This document shows positions 17,281 to 25,248 of a stretch of 35,999 nucleotides of DNA, piece by piece. Numbering within the stretch: position 1 is the stretch's first letter; the number at the start of each line of letters is the position of its first letter. The notes under the pieces were generated by a model. That model ran no database searches and was not told the DNA's origin. It worked only from the letters and a program-made list of their open reading frames with translations. The DNA is from JBBQWT01 sp038210375 (lineage in GTDB: Bacteria; Acidobacteriota; Terriglobia; Terriglobales; Acidobacteriaceae): NCBI GenBank assembly GCA_038210375.1, contig JBBQWT010000030.1, positions 1 through 35,999 of the forward strand. Direction: 5' to 3'. The translations under genes and the position numbers were made by a program.

Positions 17281-17345
17281 TGGCCGGCCTGCCCGAACAT
17301 TGGTGGAAGCAGCGTGCTTCAGTGCGCTGAACAGCTCCCTCTGTA

Positions 17346-17370
17346 ATTGGGCTTTAAGCCCCGGCGATAA
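17346..17370 (+). repeat. REP-like half unit
   Basis: GGGCTTTAAGCCCCGGCG followed by ATAAGC resembles the core GGCTTTTAGCCGCGGCG of the copies at 11809 and 17447. It lies opposite in orientation to the copy at 17447-17497, giving a paired arrangement. Confidence 0.4.
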
Positions 17371-17446
17371 GCGATTGCGTAACGCGACAGTCACCCACCT
17401 CGATTGGCAGCACCCCAAGCCTTCGTGGTGAAAGTTCTCCAAAATT

Positions 17447-17497
17447 CGCCGCGGCTAAAGCCTGCTTATAAAATCGCTCACCAGCGGCCTGAAGAGT
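17447..17497 (-). repeat. REP-like palindromic repeat, copy B
   Basis: On the minus strand it reads ACTCTTCAGGCCGCTGGTGA, then a TATAAGC block and GGCTTTAGCCGCGGCG, in the same order as copy A at 11809-11861. Confidence 0.6.
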
Positions 17498-17755
17498 CTG
17501 TGTCCCAACTCACCTGCACGACCGCTCCGTGGAACTTTTGTTCCACTTCAGCCTTCGAGGAGTGCGAATTAGACCCTCAGACCTCGAAATTTCGCGCCTA
17601 TAATGCGGCCTGCAGTCCACCGACGACCTGATTTTCGAGTTGTGACACAGACTCTGAAGGCCGCTGCTCCCACCAACCCTCAAGACCTTCGTTAAAGTTA
17701 AAGCGCAGGCGCCGAAGCTGAGCGTTCTCAAAGCTCTGGGCTCAATGCGACGTCT

Positions 17756-18919
17756 TCACAAGATCGCGGTCTCTTCTATGGTTTCATTTTCGGCGAACCT
17801 GGAGAGGCGCAGCAGTCCAGCGTCTATCAAGTCGGTTTTGCCATGGAGGATGAGGTCGGCAAGGATTTTGCCGGTTGCCGGGGCGTGCATCACGCCGTGG
17901 CCGCTGAAACCGTTGGCCAGGAAAAAACCTGGCATTCCCGCTACCGGTCCCAGCACCGGATGATGGTCTGGAGTCATTTCGTAGAGGCCGGCCCAGGCGC
18001 GCTTGGGATTTACCGCCAGATTTTCGAAGCAGGGCACGCGCTCCGCGGCCCGGGTCAGCACCTTTTCGATGAATGCGGGATCGAAATCGACGTTGTAGCC
18101 CGGTTTTTCCCGGGGATCGTTTTCGTTCCATGCCAGCAGGAACCCGCGGCCCTCGGGACGAAAGTGGAAGCCGTTCGACATATCGACGATCATGGGCGCG
18201 CTGTGCGGGAACTCGTCGAAGGGCTCGGTGGGAACCAGCATGCGGCGCAGGGGAACCACCGGCAGATCGATGCCCACCATCTTCGCGACTTCTGCCGACC
18301 ATGCTCCGGCGGCGTTGACGATCACGCGCGTGCTCACTACTCCGCGCGAGGTTTGAACCCCGGAGACGCCGCGATGATCAGTGGTAATTCCGGTGACCTC
18401 GGTATCGCGCCACACTTGCGCGCCGTGGCCGGCGGCCCACGCCATGAACCCCACCATGGCGCTGTAAGGATCGACGAATCCATCCGTGGAGCAGAAGCTT
18501 CCGCCCACGATGTCGTCCGACCGCAACTGGGGATACAGGCCGGCGATCTCCGCGGCGGGCAGGAGCCGGGCGGCGGTCAATCCCAGCGAAACTTGCTTTT
18601 CGAAGTTGCTCCGCAGGTACAGCATCTGCGCTTGGCTGGTGGCCAGGAATAAATATCCCTGGGGCCTGTAGCCGGAGGGGTGTCCCAGGCGCTCCTCAAA
18701 ACTGGCGTAATAAGGGATGGAATACAACGACATCAGGATGTTGACCGGCGTGGCGAACTGGGCGCGCACGCCGCCCATGCTCTTGCCGGTGGAACCCTTG
18801 CCCTGGTGGGTCTCGCGTTCGATCACCAGCACGTTCCTGCAGCCCTGCCCGGTCAGATGACAGGCGATGCTGGATCCCACGATGCCGCCGCCGATGATGA
18901 CTACGTCACAGGTTTGCAT
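17756..18919 (-). CDS. FAD-dependent amino acid oxidase/dehydrogenase (DAO family)
   Basis: 387 aa. The N-terminus VVIIGGGIVGSSIACHLTGQ is the dinucleotide-binding motif, with the acidic residue at the end of strand 2 (LVIERE). KGSTGKSMGGVRAQF is the flavin-contact stretch of sarcosine oxidase beta/glycine oxidase-like enzymes. VNAAGAWSAEVA is the second FAD motif, and GHGVMHAPATGKILADLILH closes the domain. The GLYEMTPDHHPVLGPV motif is a hallmark of the DAO family. It probably oxidises a secondary or N-methyl amino acid. The ribosome binding site is weak. It lies 133 bp downstream of the adenylate cyclase gene on the same strand. Confidence 0.9.
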   Translation of the reverse strand: MQTCDVVIIGGGIVGSSIACHLTGQGCRNVLVIERETHQGKGSTGKSMGGVRAQFATPVNILMSLYSIPYYASFEERLGHPSGYRPQGYLFLATSQAQMLYLRSNFEKQVSLGLTAARLLPAAEIAGLYPQLRSDDIVGGSFCSTDGFVDPYSAMVGFMAWAAGHGAQVWRDTEVTGITTDHRGVSGVQTSRGVVSTRVIVNAAGAWSAEVAKMVGIDLPVVPLRRMLVPTEPFDEFPHSAPMIVDMSNGFHFRPEGRGFLLAWNENDPREKPGYNVDFDPAFIEKVLTRAAERVPCFENLAVNPKRAWAGLYEMTPDHHPVLGPVAGMPGFFLANGFSGHGVMHAPATGKILADLILHGKTDLIDAGLLRLSRFAENETIEETAIL

Positions 18920-19052
18920 TTCCGGTTGATGATTCTAATCGCGCGCCAGGGAAACTCGCGGGCACGCGGCAAAACGTTACATGCAGGCTGGGGGTGGGAT
19001 GGCTTATCAGCTTCGGGCGGGCGCCGTGGGCCATTGCAGCCAGCCGGCGGGG

Positions 19053-21410
19053 CTACGACTCGCGCGCCTTGACCTTGGCGCGGTTGGATTTCATCAAGGC
19101 GAGGATGTAGTCGCTGTCCTCGGGGCGCAGGTCGAGGAATTCGGCTCCCATGATGCCGCCGTGAATGCGCCGCAACCGGCATCGCGAGGTGACCCAGTTG
19201 TCCTGGGGCTTCAGGCGGTACTGGATGATGAATTCCGTCCCCACAGGGTACCTGTGGTCGGAGGCGAAGCCGATGGAGCGCTCATTGATATCGATGCCGC
19301 GGGCGGGCTGGGTGGGCGAATCCACACCGTAGCGCACTTCAAACTGAAATTGCCAGCGGCCGTTGATGCGGCGCTCCGCCAGATCGGGTATGCCATAGAT
19401 CTTGATCTCGCCTTCTTTGCCTTTGACCTGCGCATATCCCAGGTCAATGCAATGAATGGTGTCCTTCACTTCGAGATAAATTTCGTGGTTCACCAGGATC
19501 TTGCATTCGTGGTTCTTGGTCAGTCCTTCAAGGCGGGAGGCGATGTTCACGGTATCGCCGATGACGGTGTAATCCATGCGCAGCTCGCCGCCGATGTTGC
19601 CGCAAATGGCGTCGCCCTTGGTGATGCCGATGCCGATTTCAATGGGCGGCAGGCCGTGGTGATGCAGCCGGTAGTGGTTGAAATCTTTGAGCGCGCGGCG
19701 CATGCCCAGCGCCGCCAGAATAGATCGTTCGCCGTCGTTCTCATGGGCCACGGGAGCGCCGAAGACCGCCATGATGGCGTCGCCGATGTACTTATCGAGG
19801 GTGCCTTCGTAGTAGAAGATGGGCTCGATCATGCGCGAGAAATATTCGTTCAGCATGGTCACCACTTCTTCGGCGGAAGACTGTTCTGAAATCGAAGTGA
19901 AGTTGCGGATGTCGCAGAACAGGACAGCCACGCTGGAGCGGCGGCCGCCGAGTTGGAGCTCATCCTTGTTCTTGAGCACCTGCTCGGCCACCTGGCGGCT
20001 CATGTAGCGGCACAGCGTGCTCATCAGGCGCTGCTCCTGGGTGATGTCGTCGATGATGACCATCGAACCCATTGATTTCTGCTTGCTGTCGCGCAAGGGC
20101 AGCACGTTGGCATTGATCTTGAGCGGTTCGCCATCCTGCTTGTGGTACTGCAGGTCATACACTGTGTACGATTCCCCCCCGCCCATCACCTGGGTGATGC
20201 CGGCGACGAATTCGGGGTTGAACTCGCTGCTGAAGACAGTCTCGAAGTGCTGTCCGACCGCGAAGTTCTCCAGGTCAAACACCAGGTTCAATCCGGCGGG
20301 ATTGGAGAACGCCACCTGGCCTTCGGGGTCGAGCGTGATCACGCCGGTGGCCATGGTCTGCAGAATGCCTTCGTTGTAGTTCTTCATGTAGGTGACTTCT
20401 TCGAAGAGGCGCGAGTTCTTCAGGGCGATGGCGGTCTGCGATCCCAGGGCGTCGAGCAGGTCTTCATCATCACGGTTGAAAGGGCCGCCGGCTTTGTTCA
20501 GCACCTGCAGCACGCCCACAATCTCGCTGGTTTCATCGCGCACCGGCATGCTCAGGATGCTTTGGGTGCGGTAGCCGGTACGGCGATCGACTTCGGGATT
20601 GAAACGCGCGTCCTGATAGGCGTCGGGAATATTGACGGTATCACCGGAAATGGCGACATGGCCGGCGATGCCTCCGCCGCGGGGAACGCGAATTTCCTTC
20701 AGGCTCAAACCCTGCGCGACCTTTGACCACAGCTCGCCGGTCTTGCGGTCCACCAGGAAAAGGGTGCAGCGGTCGGCATTTAGCGCTTCCGAGGTCTTGG
20801 CCACGATGGTCTGCAGCAGGTTATCCACTTCCAGTTCGGAGCTGACCGCGCGCATGACGTTGAGCAGTATCTCCGAGGTCTGCATGCGCTTGCGGATGTC
20901 CTCGATCAGGATGGCGTTTTGCAAAGCGATGGCGGCCTGGGAGCTGAACGCCGCCAGCACCTCTTCATCTTCAGGGGAAAACACGCCGTCAATTTTATTC
21001 AGCACCTGCAACACGCCCACGGTGTGACGCTGGCGGTCCTTCATCGGCATGCACATGATGGTGTGGGTCTTATATCCGGTGCGGCGATCCACCTCGGGGT
21101 TGAACCGGGAATCCTGGTAGGCGTCGGGGATGTTGACGGCTTGGCCGCACTGGGCCACCAGTCCGGCGATCCCCTTCCCCAGAGGAACGCGGATTTCGGT
21201 GGGAACGGCGCCATGAAATACGCGCGACCAGATTTCCTGGCGGGCTTCGTCCACCAGGAATAGGGTGCAGCGATCGGCGTGCATGACCTCGCAGGTGGCC
21301 TGCATGATTTTTTGCAGCAGGCGGTCGAGATCATGCTCGGCGGCCATAGAGGTCATGACTTCGAGCAGCGCGGTCAATCGCTTTTCGGCAGTGCGCTCTG
21401 ATCCCTGCAA
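19053..21410 (-). CDS. GAF-GAF-PAS class III adenylate cyclase with C-terminal PilZ-like domain
   Basis: 785 aa from a TTG at 21410 that directly follows an in-frame stop; GAGGTGGG lies just upstream. Two GAF domains (about 20-170 and 185-340) each have the NIPDAYQD-(S/A)RFNPEVDR block and the NKxF-x3-DE signature of cyclic-nucleotide-binding GAFs (NKIDGVFSPEDEE, NKAGGPFNRDDED). A PAS domain follows (about 345-460, NPAGLNLVF). The cyclase domain has both metal Asp (LFCDIRNFTS, GDAIMAVFG), the adenine-type Lys (LDKYIGD) and the transition-state Asn/Arg (VIGDTVNIASRLE). So it should make cAMP and may be tuned by cAMP binding to its GAFs, as in cyanobacterial CyaB1. The last about 110 residues are PilZ-like: RINGR (RxxxR) is kept but the second motif is altered. 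It has no membrane segment. Confidence 0.92.
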   Translation of the reverse strand: MQGSERTAEKRLTALLEVMTSMAAEHDLDRLLQKIMQATCEVMHADRCTLFLVDEARQEIWSRVFHGAVPTEIRVPLGKGIAGLVAQCGQAVNIPDAYQDSRFNPEVDRRTGYKTHTIMCMPMKDRQRHTVGVLQVLNKIDGVFSPEDEEVLAAFSSQAAIALQNAILIEDIRKRMQTSEILLNVMRAVSSELEVDNLLQTIVAKTSEALNADRCTLFLVDRKTGELWSKVAQGLSLKEIRVPRGGGIAGHVAISGDTVNIPDAYQDARFNPEVDRRTGYRTQSILSMPVRDETSEIVGVLQVLNKAGGPFNRDDEDLLDALGSQTAIALKNSRLFEEVTYMKNYNEGILQTMATGVITLDPEGQVAFSNPAGLNLVFDLENFAVGQHFETVFSSEFNPEFVAGITQVMGGGESYTVYDLQYHKQDGEPLKINANVLPLRDSKQKSMGSMVIIDDITQEQRLMSTLCRYMSRQVAEQVLKNKDELQLGGRRSSVAVLFCDIRNFTSISEQSSAEEVVTMLNEYFSRMIEPIFYYEGTLDKYIGDAIMAVFGAPVAHENDGERSILAALGMRRALKDFNHYRLHHHGLPPIEIGIGITKGDAICGNIGGELRMDYTVIGDTVNIASRLEGLTKNHECKILVNHEIYLEVKDTIHCIDLGYAQVKGKEGEIKIYGIPDLAERRINGRWQFQFEVRYGVDSPTQPARGIDINERSIGFASDHRYPVGTEFIIQYRLKPQDNWVTSRCRLRRIHGGIMGAEFLDLRPEDSDYILALMKSNRAKVKARES

Positions 21411-21627
21411 CTAACCCACCTCGATAGACCCGCCGCCAGAAAATCGCCACTGGGGGGGCCGGAAACCCTGAATTTTAGCACGGAGTTTACTGGGCTTCGC
21501 GAGTGATTCGCGCAGTGTGCCGCGGTTGATACGAGGCGATTCCAGGCCTGCGTTGGGGAAGCGGTGGCTTATACTCTGGCGGTTGATGTTGCGTTCCCAG
21601 GGTGAGCTCATACTAATGAGGAGGGCC

Positions 21628-22224
21628 ATGGCCACCATCGAAGTGCGGTTACATTCTGATCGAACGAAAACCGGCACACTCCACTTGAACGACGATTCCG
21701 GTACGGTGCTCGCCGGTCCCTATACTGTGCTGGGCAAGTCCGACACCCAGATTGCGGAGGAGTATGGCAATCCGTCGCGTGATCCCACCCAGCCTTATGG
21801 CGATACCCCCACCGGCGTGTATGAAGTGGCGGGATACAAGACCACCGGCACGCATCATTATCCTGCCCACAGTTACGGACACTTTGGGGCGATTGCCTTG
21901 AAAGCGCGCGAAGGCCAGGCCATGGTAGCGGAAGAAAACGGACGCACCGGGCTGCTGATCCACAGTGGCGACCCCGGCCATGGCGGCCAGCTGCGGCCCA
22001 CCAACGGATGCCTGCGATTATCCAACGGCCATATGAGGAAATTGTTGCACTCCATCTCTCGCGACAATGTTACGGTGGGCCAGTGCGTGGTGAGCGAAAT
22101 GGAGTTGGAAGAAACCGAAGCCTCGGCCCCCGATCACGGCCATCATATGGGAGACCCTCCGCCGCACTTCGCCGAGGATTGGCTGGAGGAACCACCGCCC
22201 GGAAGTGATCCTGAAAGCGATTAA
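21628..22224 (+). CDS. L,D-transpeptidase (YkuD)-like protein without signal peptide
   Basis: 198 aa. The ATG at 21628 follows ATGAGGAGGGCC. The YkuD features are present: DTPTGVYEV (residues 59-67), IHSG with His112, and TNGCLRLS with the nucleophile Cys128, 16 residues after the His. This Cys/His pair in L,D-transpeptidases links or modifies peptidoglycan stem peptides. There is no signal peptide or membrane segment, so it would need another way out of the cell, or act elsewhere. The C-terminus is acidic and Pro/Asp/His-rich (HGHHMGDPPPHFAEDW). The RHS fragment follows in the same frame after the TAA and eleven codons. It could be an effector-like partner of the RHS locus; this is inference. 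Confidence 0.8.
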   Translation: MATIEVRLHSDRTKTGTLHLNDDSGTVLAGPYTVLGKSDTQIAEEYGNPSRDPTQPYGDTPTGVYEVAGYKTTGTHHYPAHSYGHFGAIALKAREGQAMVAEENGRTGLLIHSGDPGHGGQLRPTNGCLRLSNGHMRKLLHSISRDNVTVGQCVVSEMELEETEASAPDHGHHMGDPPPHFAEDWLEEPPPGSDPESD

Positions 22225-22257
22225 ACCGGGTTCCCTTGCGACGCTGGCGAGACGGGC

Positions 22258-23957
22258 TTGCACTCAACACATCACAAAGCTATCCCGCTTCACATCCCAA
22301 GAAGAGGCGCGGCGCTGGGCAATAACCGGCTGGCCCTGACGGGTTACCAGTATGATGGCTCCGGCAACCTGACCAACGATGGCACTCATACCTACCAGTA
22401 TGATGCCGAGGGCCAGATGGCCAACGTCGATAGCGGAGGCAGTAACTATCATTCCTACATGGGCGGCCCGGACGGGCAGCGGGTGCGCAAGGCGGGAGCT
22501 GACGGCACGGCGACTGAATACATCCGTTTTAACGGCGAGACCCTGTCCGACTGGAATACCTTTAGCGACTGGAGCGATTACATCTATGCCGTAGGCAAGC
22601 GCATCGCCCGCGCCGACAATTATGAAGACGAGTTGCTCACCCAGGGCACAAGCTGCTCGAGCTGCGCTACCTACTTTCGCTTAAGGAATGGCACGGGATA
22701 CTTGCTGAGCGGATACGTTATCCAGACAGGCGATAAACTGATGGTGCGCCAGTGGCAAAGTTCCGGAGTACATGGCGGGGTGGGACTGGACTTTGCTTCC
22801 GGCAACACCCTGACACTTGGCAACATGGCTTCCGATCCGAACAACAACCAGTGGGACTACCGGAGTTTCGATCTCAGCACGGTGGCGGGCAACACGGTTA
22901 CGTCGGCATGGGTCACCACCCAATCCACTCCCGCCAGCGGTGGTTGGAACATCAATTACCAGGATTTCGTGCTGCTGGGCTTCGATGGCACGGTGCACAA
23001 GCTGTACTCGCATGATAAGAGCGCCAACCTGGAGATCTCCGGAACCACCGGCCCAACTTACAGCGTGACTCACGTTCCCAACCTGGGCAACGTAAGTGAC
23101 CAGACCACGACGTTCTACCACGGCGACCACCTGGGCTCATCGCGATTGTTGTCAAACGCCAACGGCTATCCCACCTGGCAGGGCACCTACTACCCCTACG
23201 GAATGGAGTACACCCCACCCACAAGCACCGACAACACCGCCACCGTCAACAACTTCAAATTCACCGGCAAAGAAAGAGATGCGGAGAGTGGATTGGACTA
23301 TTTTGGGGCACGATACTACGCGAACACGATGGGACGCTTCATGAGTATTGATCCCGCACCAATAACCGCGCGAGTTTTGTTGCTTCCTCAGAGATTTAAT
23401 CGATATTCGTACGTAATTGGAAACCCTCTCAGCAGAATTGACGTAGATGGACTCAGTGATGTCTTTATGTATATATTCCGGCAAATCGAAACAACGAGAT
23501 CTACTACTGGAAGTTTTCGATTGCTTACTCCCGATTCCACTGTCGAGGGATTCACACTCGAACCGCCAGACAAAGGAAACCAACAGAAAATTAGTCGTAT
23601 TCCGCAAGGTATCTACGACGCGACATCGGTAGCTACGGCTAACACTAACGTTAACGCAATATTAGAGGTATCGAACGTGCCGGGACGGACACGTATCCGG
23701 GTCCATCCGGTAATTACCCAAAGGATACTATAGGATGCATTTTGCCGGGGACAACGAAAGGAACGAACTTCGTCGGAAACAGTGGCAGGAAAGTAGATGA
23801 AATGAAAGACGCGATCGACGCAGTTGTGGAAAAAGACAGTAAGAATAAAGAAAGCACAACGTTTCACGTTGTGATTATTGACCCAGTGAAACCTATACCC
23901 GTGAAGGTTCCCGAAACTATACCCCTTCCCGCCACAGATATTCCCGTCAAAAAATGA
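22258..23957 (+). pseudogene. N-terminally truncated RHS protein with frameshifted DUF5675-like C-terminus
   Basis: RHS/YD-repeat similarity begins abruptly at NNRLALTGYQYDGSGNLTND, while whole RHS proteins usually have over 1000 residues before this. Next come YD repeats (QYDAEGQM), a 130-residue insert rich in beta strands (about residues 119-280), the RHS core (FYHGDHLGSSRLLSNANGYP, GLDYFGARYYANTMGRFMSI) and the junction NPLSRIDVDGLSD. The C-terminal module has FTLEPPDKGN, RIPQGIYDATS and RIRVHPGNYPKDTIGCIL when one base is restored near 23707-23711; as written, a stop comes at 23731-23733. The continued frame runs to the TAA at 23957. These motifs are those of DUF5675. DNA becomes richer in A+T from about 23340. 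TTG is the only in-frame start, with no ribosome binding site. It is a displaced RHS tip and probably not functional as it stands. Confidence 0.82.
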
Positions 23958-24050
23958 TGTCGACGGAGATTCTGGAATAGACCGATTGATGGTCGCTCAA
24001 TTAATGTACTTCTTTTTTGCATAGCAGGGTCGCGAATGAAAGGACGGGCA

Positions 24051-24821
24051 ATGAATCTAGGCGGAACCTTAATTCTCTTAATGGTCATTTGCCCGTTGGG
24101 ACAGTGCCGCAATCCTGCTGTCGCTTGCAAGGCTATGGCACGTCGTGTCGGTGATTTTTATCTTTACTCACTGCCGAGCACGAATCCAGCGTCGAAAACG
24201 CATGAGTTTCAGCGTTCTCTGTTCGAGATGAGCGTTTGCCCGCAAGAATGGCTGCGATCGGTAAGCTCGCTTTCTCTTAAGCAACGAGAAGTTCTTCGCC
24301 AGGACTTTATTGATTTATCGCCGGCTCTGTTCGAGAACGCTCCGAGTTCTGAGAGTTGTATTTCATATGCCATCCAGCATAACGACGGCCTCAAAGAAGG
24401 ACTTCACACATATCGACTCTTAAATGTCTTGAAATTAGGAGCTTCGGCTAAACGCTCCATTTCTGACTGTGGCCAGTTTGCCCTTGACACCATGAAACAT
24501 CTACTCGAAGACTGGCCTCACGGGGACGGCGACGGCGTCATTATCCTATCGGATGAAATTTTACTCACTATTGCGGTTCACCCGTCGTCTTCGGCAGTGC
24601 TATTCAGTAAGCAAAAGATATACGCGGAAGTGCTGGATAGTCTGGACGAGTCTTTTACAGATTTCGGTGGGCAACGCGCTCGTAGAGGTTCCCATGATCG
24701 AAGTGAGGATTTGGGGGTATTCCGTAAATATCTATATATGATTTGCGCGGAAAGAAATACTCCATCTTTGCGCCCGCTCATGCTCAAACTAGAGAAGATT
24801 CGAATAACAAAAGTCGACTAA
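24051..24821 (+). CDS. Secreted orphan protein downstream of the RHS tip, 256 aa
   Basis: Not recognised. The ATG at 24051 follows AAAGGA by 6-7 bases. Residues 1-19 are a signal peptide (MNLGGTLILLMVICPLGQC), with a Cys that is not in a strict lipobox. The rest is helical, with several further cysteines and a C-terminal LYMICAERNTPSLRPLMLKL then EKIR that loosely matches the end of the secreted orphan at 1700-2533. It is 93 bp after the RHS C-terminal module and 40 bp before a MITE-like repeat. Its low GC matches the RHS tip rather than the flanking chromosome. By position it is a candidate immunity-type partner of the RHS C-terminus; sequence does not prove this. Confidence 0.7.
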   Translation: MNLGGTLILLMVICPLGQCRNPAVACKAMARRVGDFYLYSLPSTNPASKTHEFQRSLFEMSVCPQEWLRSVSSLSLKQREVLRQDFIDLSPALFENAPSSESCISYAIQHNDGLKEGLHTYRLLNVLKLGASAKRSISDCGQFALDTMKHLLEDWPHGDGDGVIILSDEILLTIAVHPSSSAVLFSKQKIYAEVLDSLDESFTDFGGQRARRGSHDRSEDLGVFRKYLYMICAERNTPSLRPLMLKLEKIRITKVD

Positions 24822-24861
24822 ATATATCGTTTTTGCCTCAACAAAGCATGATCTCGTTGGC

Positions 24862-25090
24862 GGGTGGCCCACAGAATTAGGGTGGCGGGTGGCCGCACAC
24901 GATTAGGGTGCCCCTCGATAAGAGTGAAGGCGTTGTCACAGTTGTCCGGTGCAGGTTTTGGTTCCCGCTGAGTTGGCCAGCAGTGGTTGCACCGAAGGCT
25001 AATCATGGTCTGAAGTTATCCACAAGAGGGGCATACATTTCGCTGAGGGATATTTCGCGCTCTAATCGGCCGAGCGTCCCTTGGCGACGG
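24862..25090 (+). repeat. MITE-like element, copy 3 (degenerate, with two adjacent ends)
   Basis: Two terminal sequences stand back to back: GGGTGGCCCACAGAATTAGG (24862) and GGGTGGCCGCACACGATTAG (24887). The second is closer to the reverse complement of the right end of copy 2 (ACACGATTAGGGTGCC). The interior keeps GGGGCATACATTTCGCTGAG, a GGATATTTCGCGC block and TCTAATCGGCCGAGCG, corresponding to the distal third of copies 1 and 2. The right end is not clear. It fills most of the 427-bp gap before the TPR gene; 25091-25248 shows only the leader of that gene. Confidence 0.65.
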
Positions 25091-25248
25091 CTGCCGGGTC
25101 CCATTCAACACCTCACAGAAATGCCCGATTCAAAGTTGGCCGGGTTAAAAGAGCGGCGCGCCGGGCTATGATGCAGACTTGCCGGGTGATCGCGGGAACC
25201 CTCAAGCGCGTGGCGGCGTCTCTTAAATTGTATGCAGTGAGGACCTTA

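Larger units (their letters stand above)
17281..17755. other. Intergenic stretch with REP-like palindromes
   Basis: About 475 bases between convergent genes. It holds a full REP-like unit on the minus strand (17447-17497) and a half unit in opposite orientation near 17346-17370. Nothing else is recognisable in the rest, including 17500-17755. Confidence 0.6.

Noticed and set aside
23700..23740. Programmed -1 frameshift in the RHS C-terminal domain
   Set aside because: Re-reading one G restores the frame, but there is no slippery heptamer or obvious downstream structure; a one-base deletion or read error is simpler.
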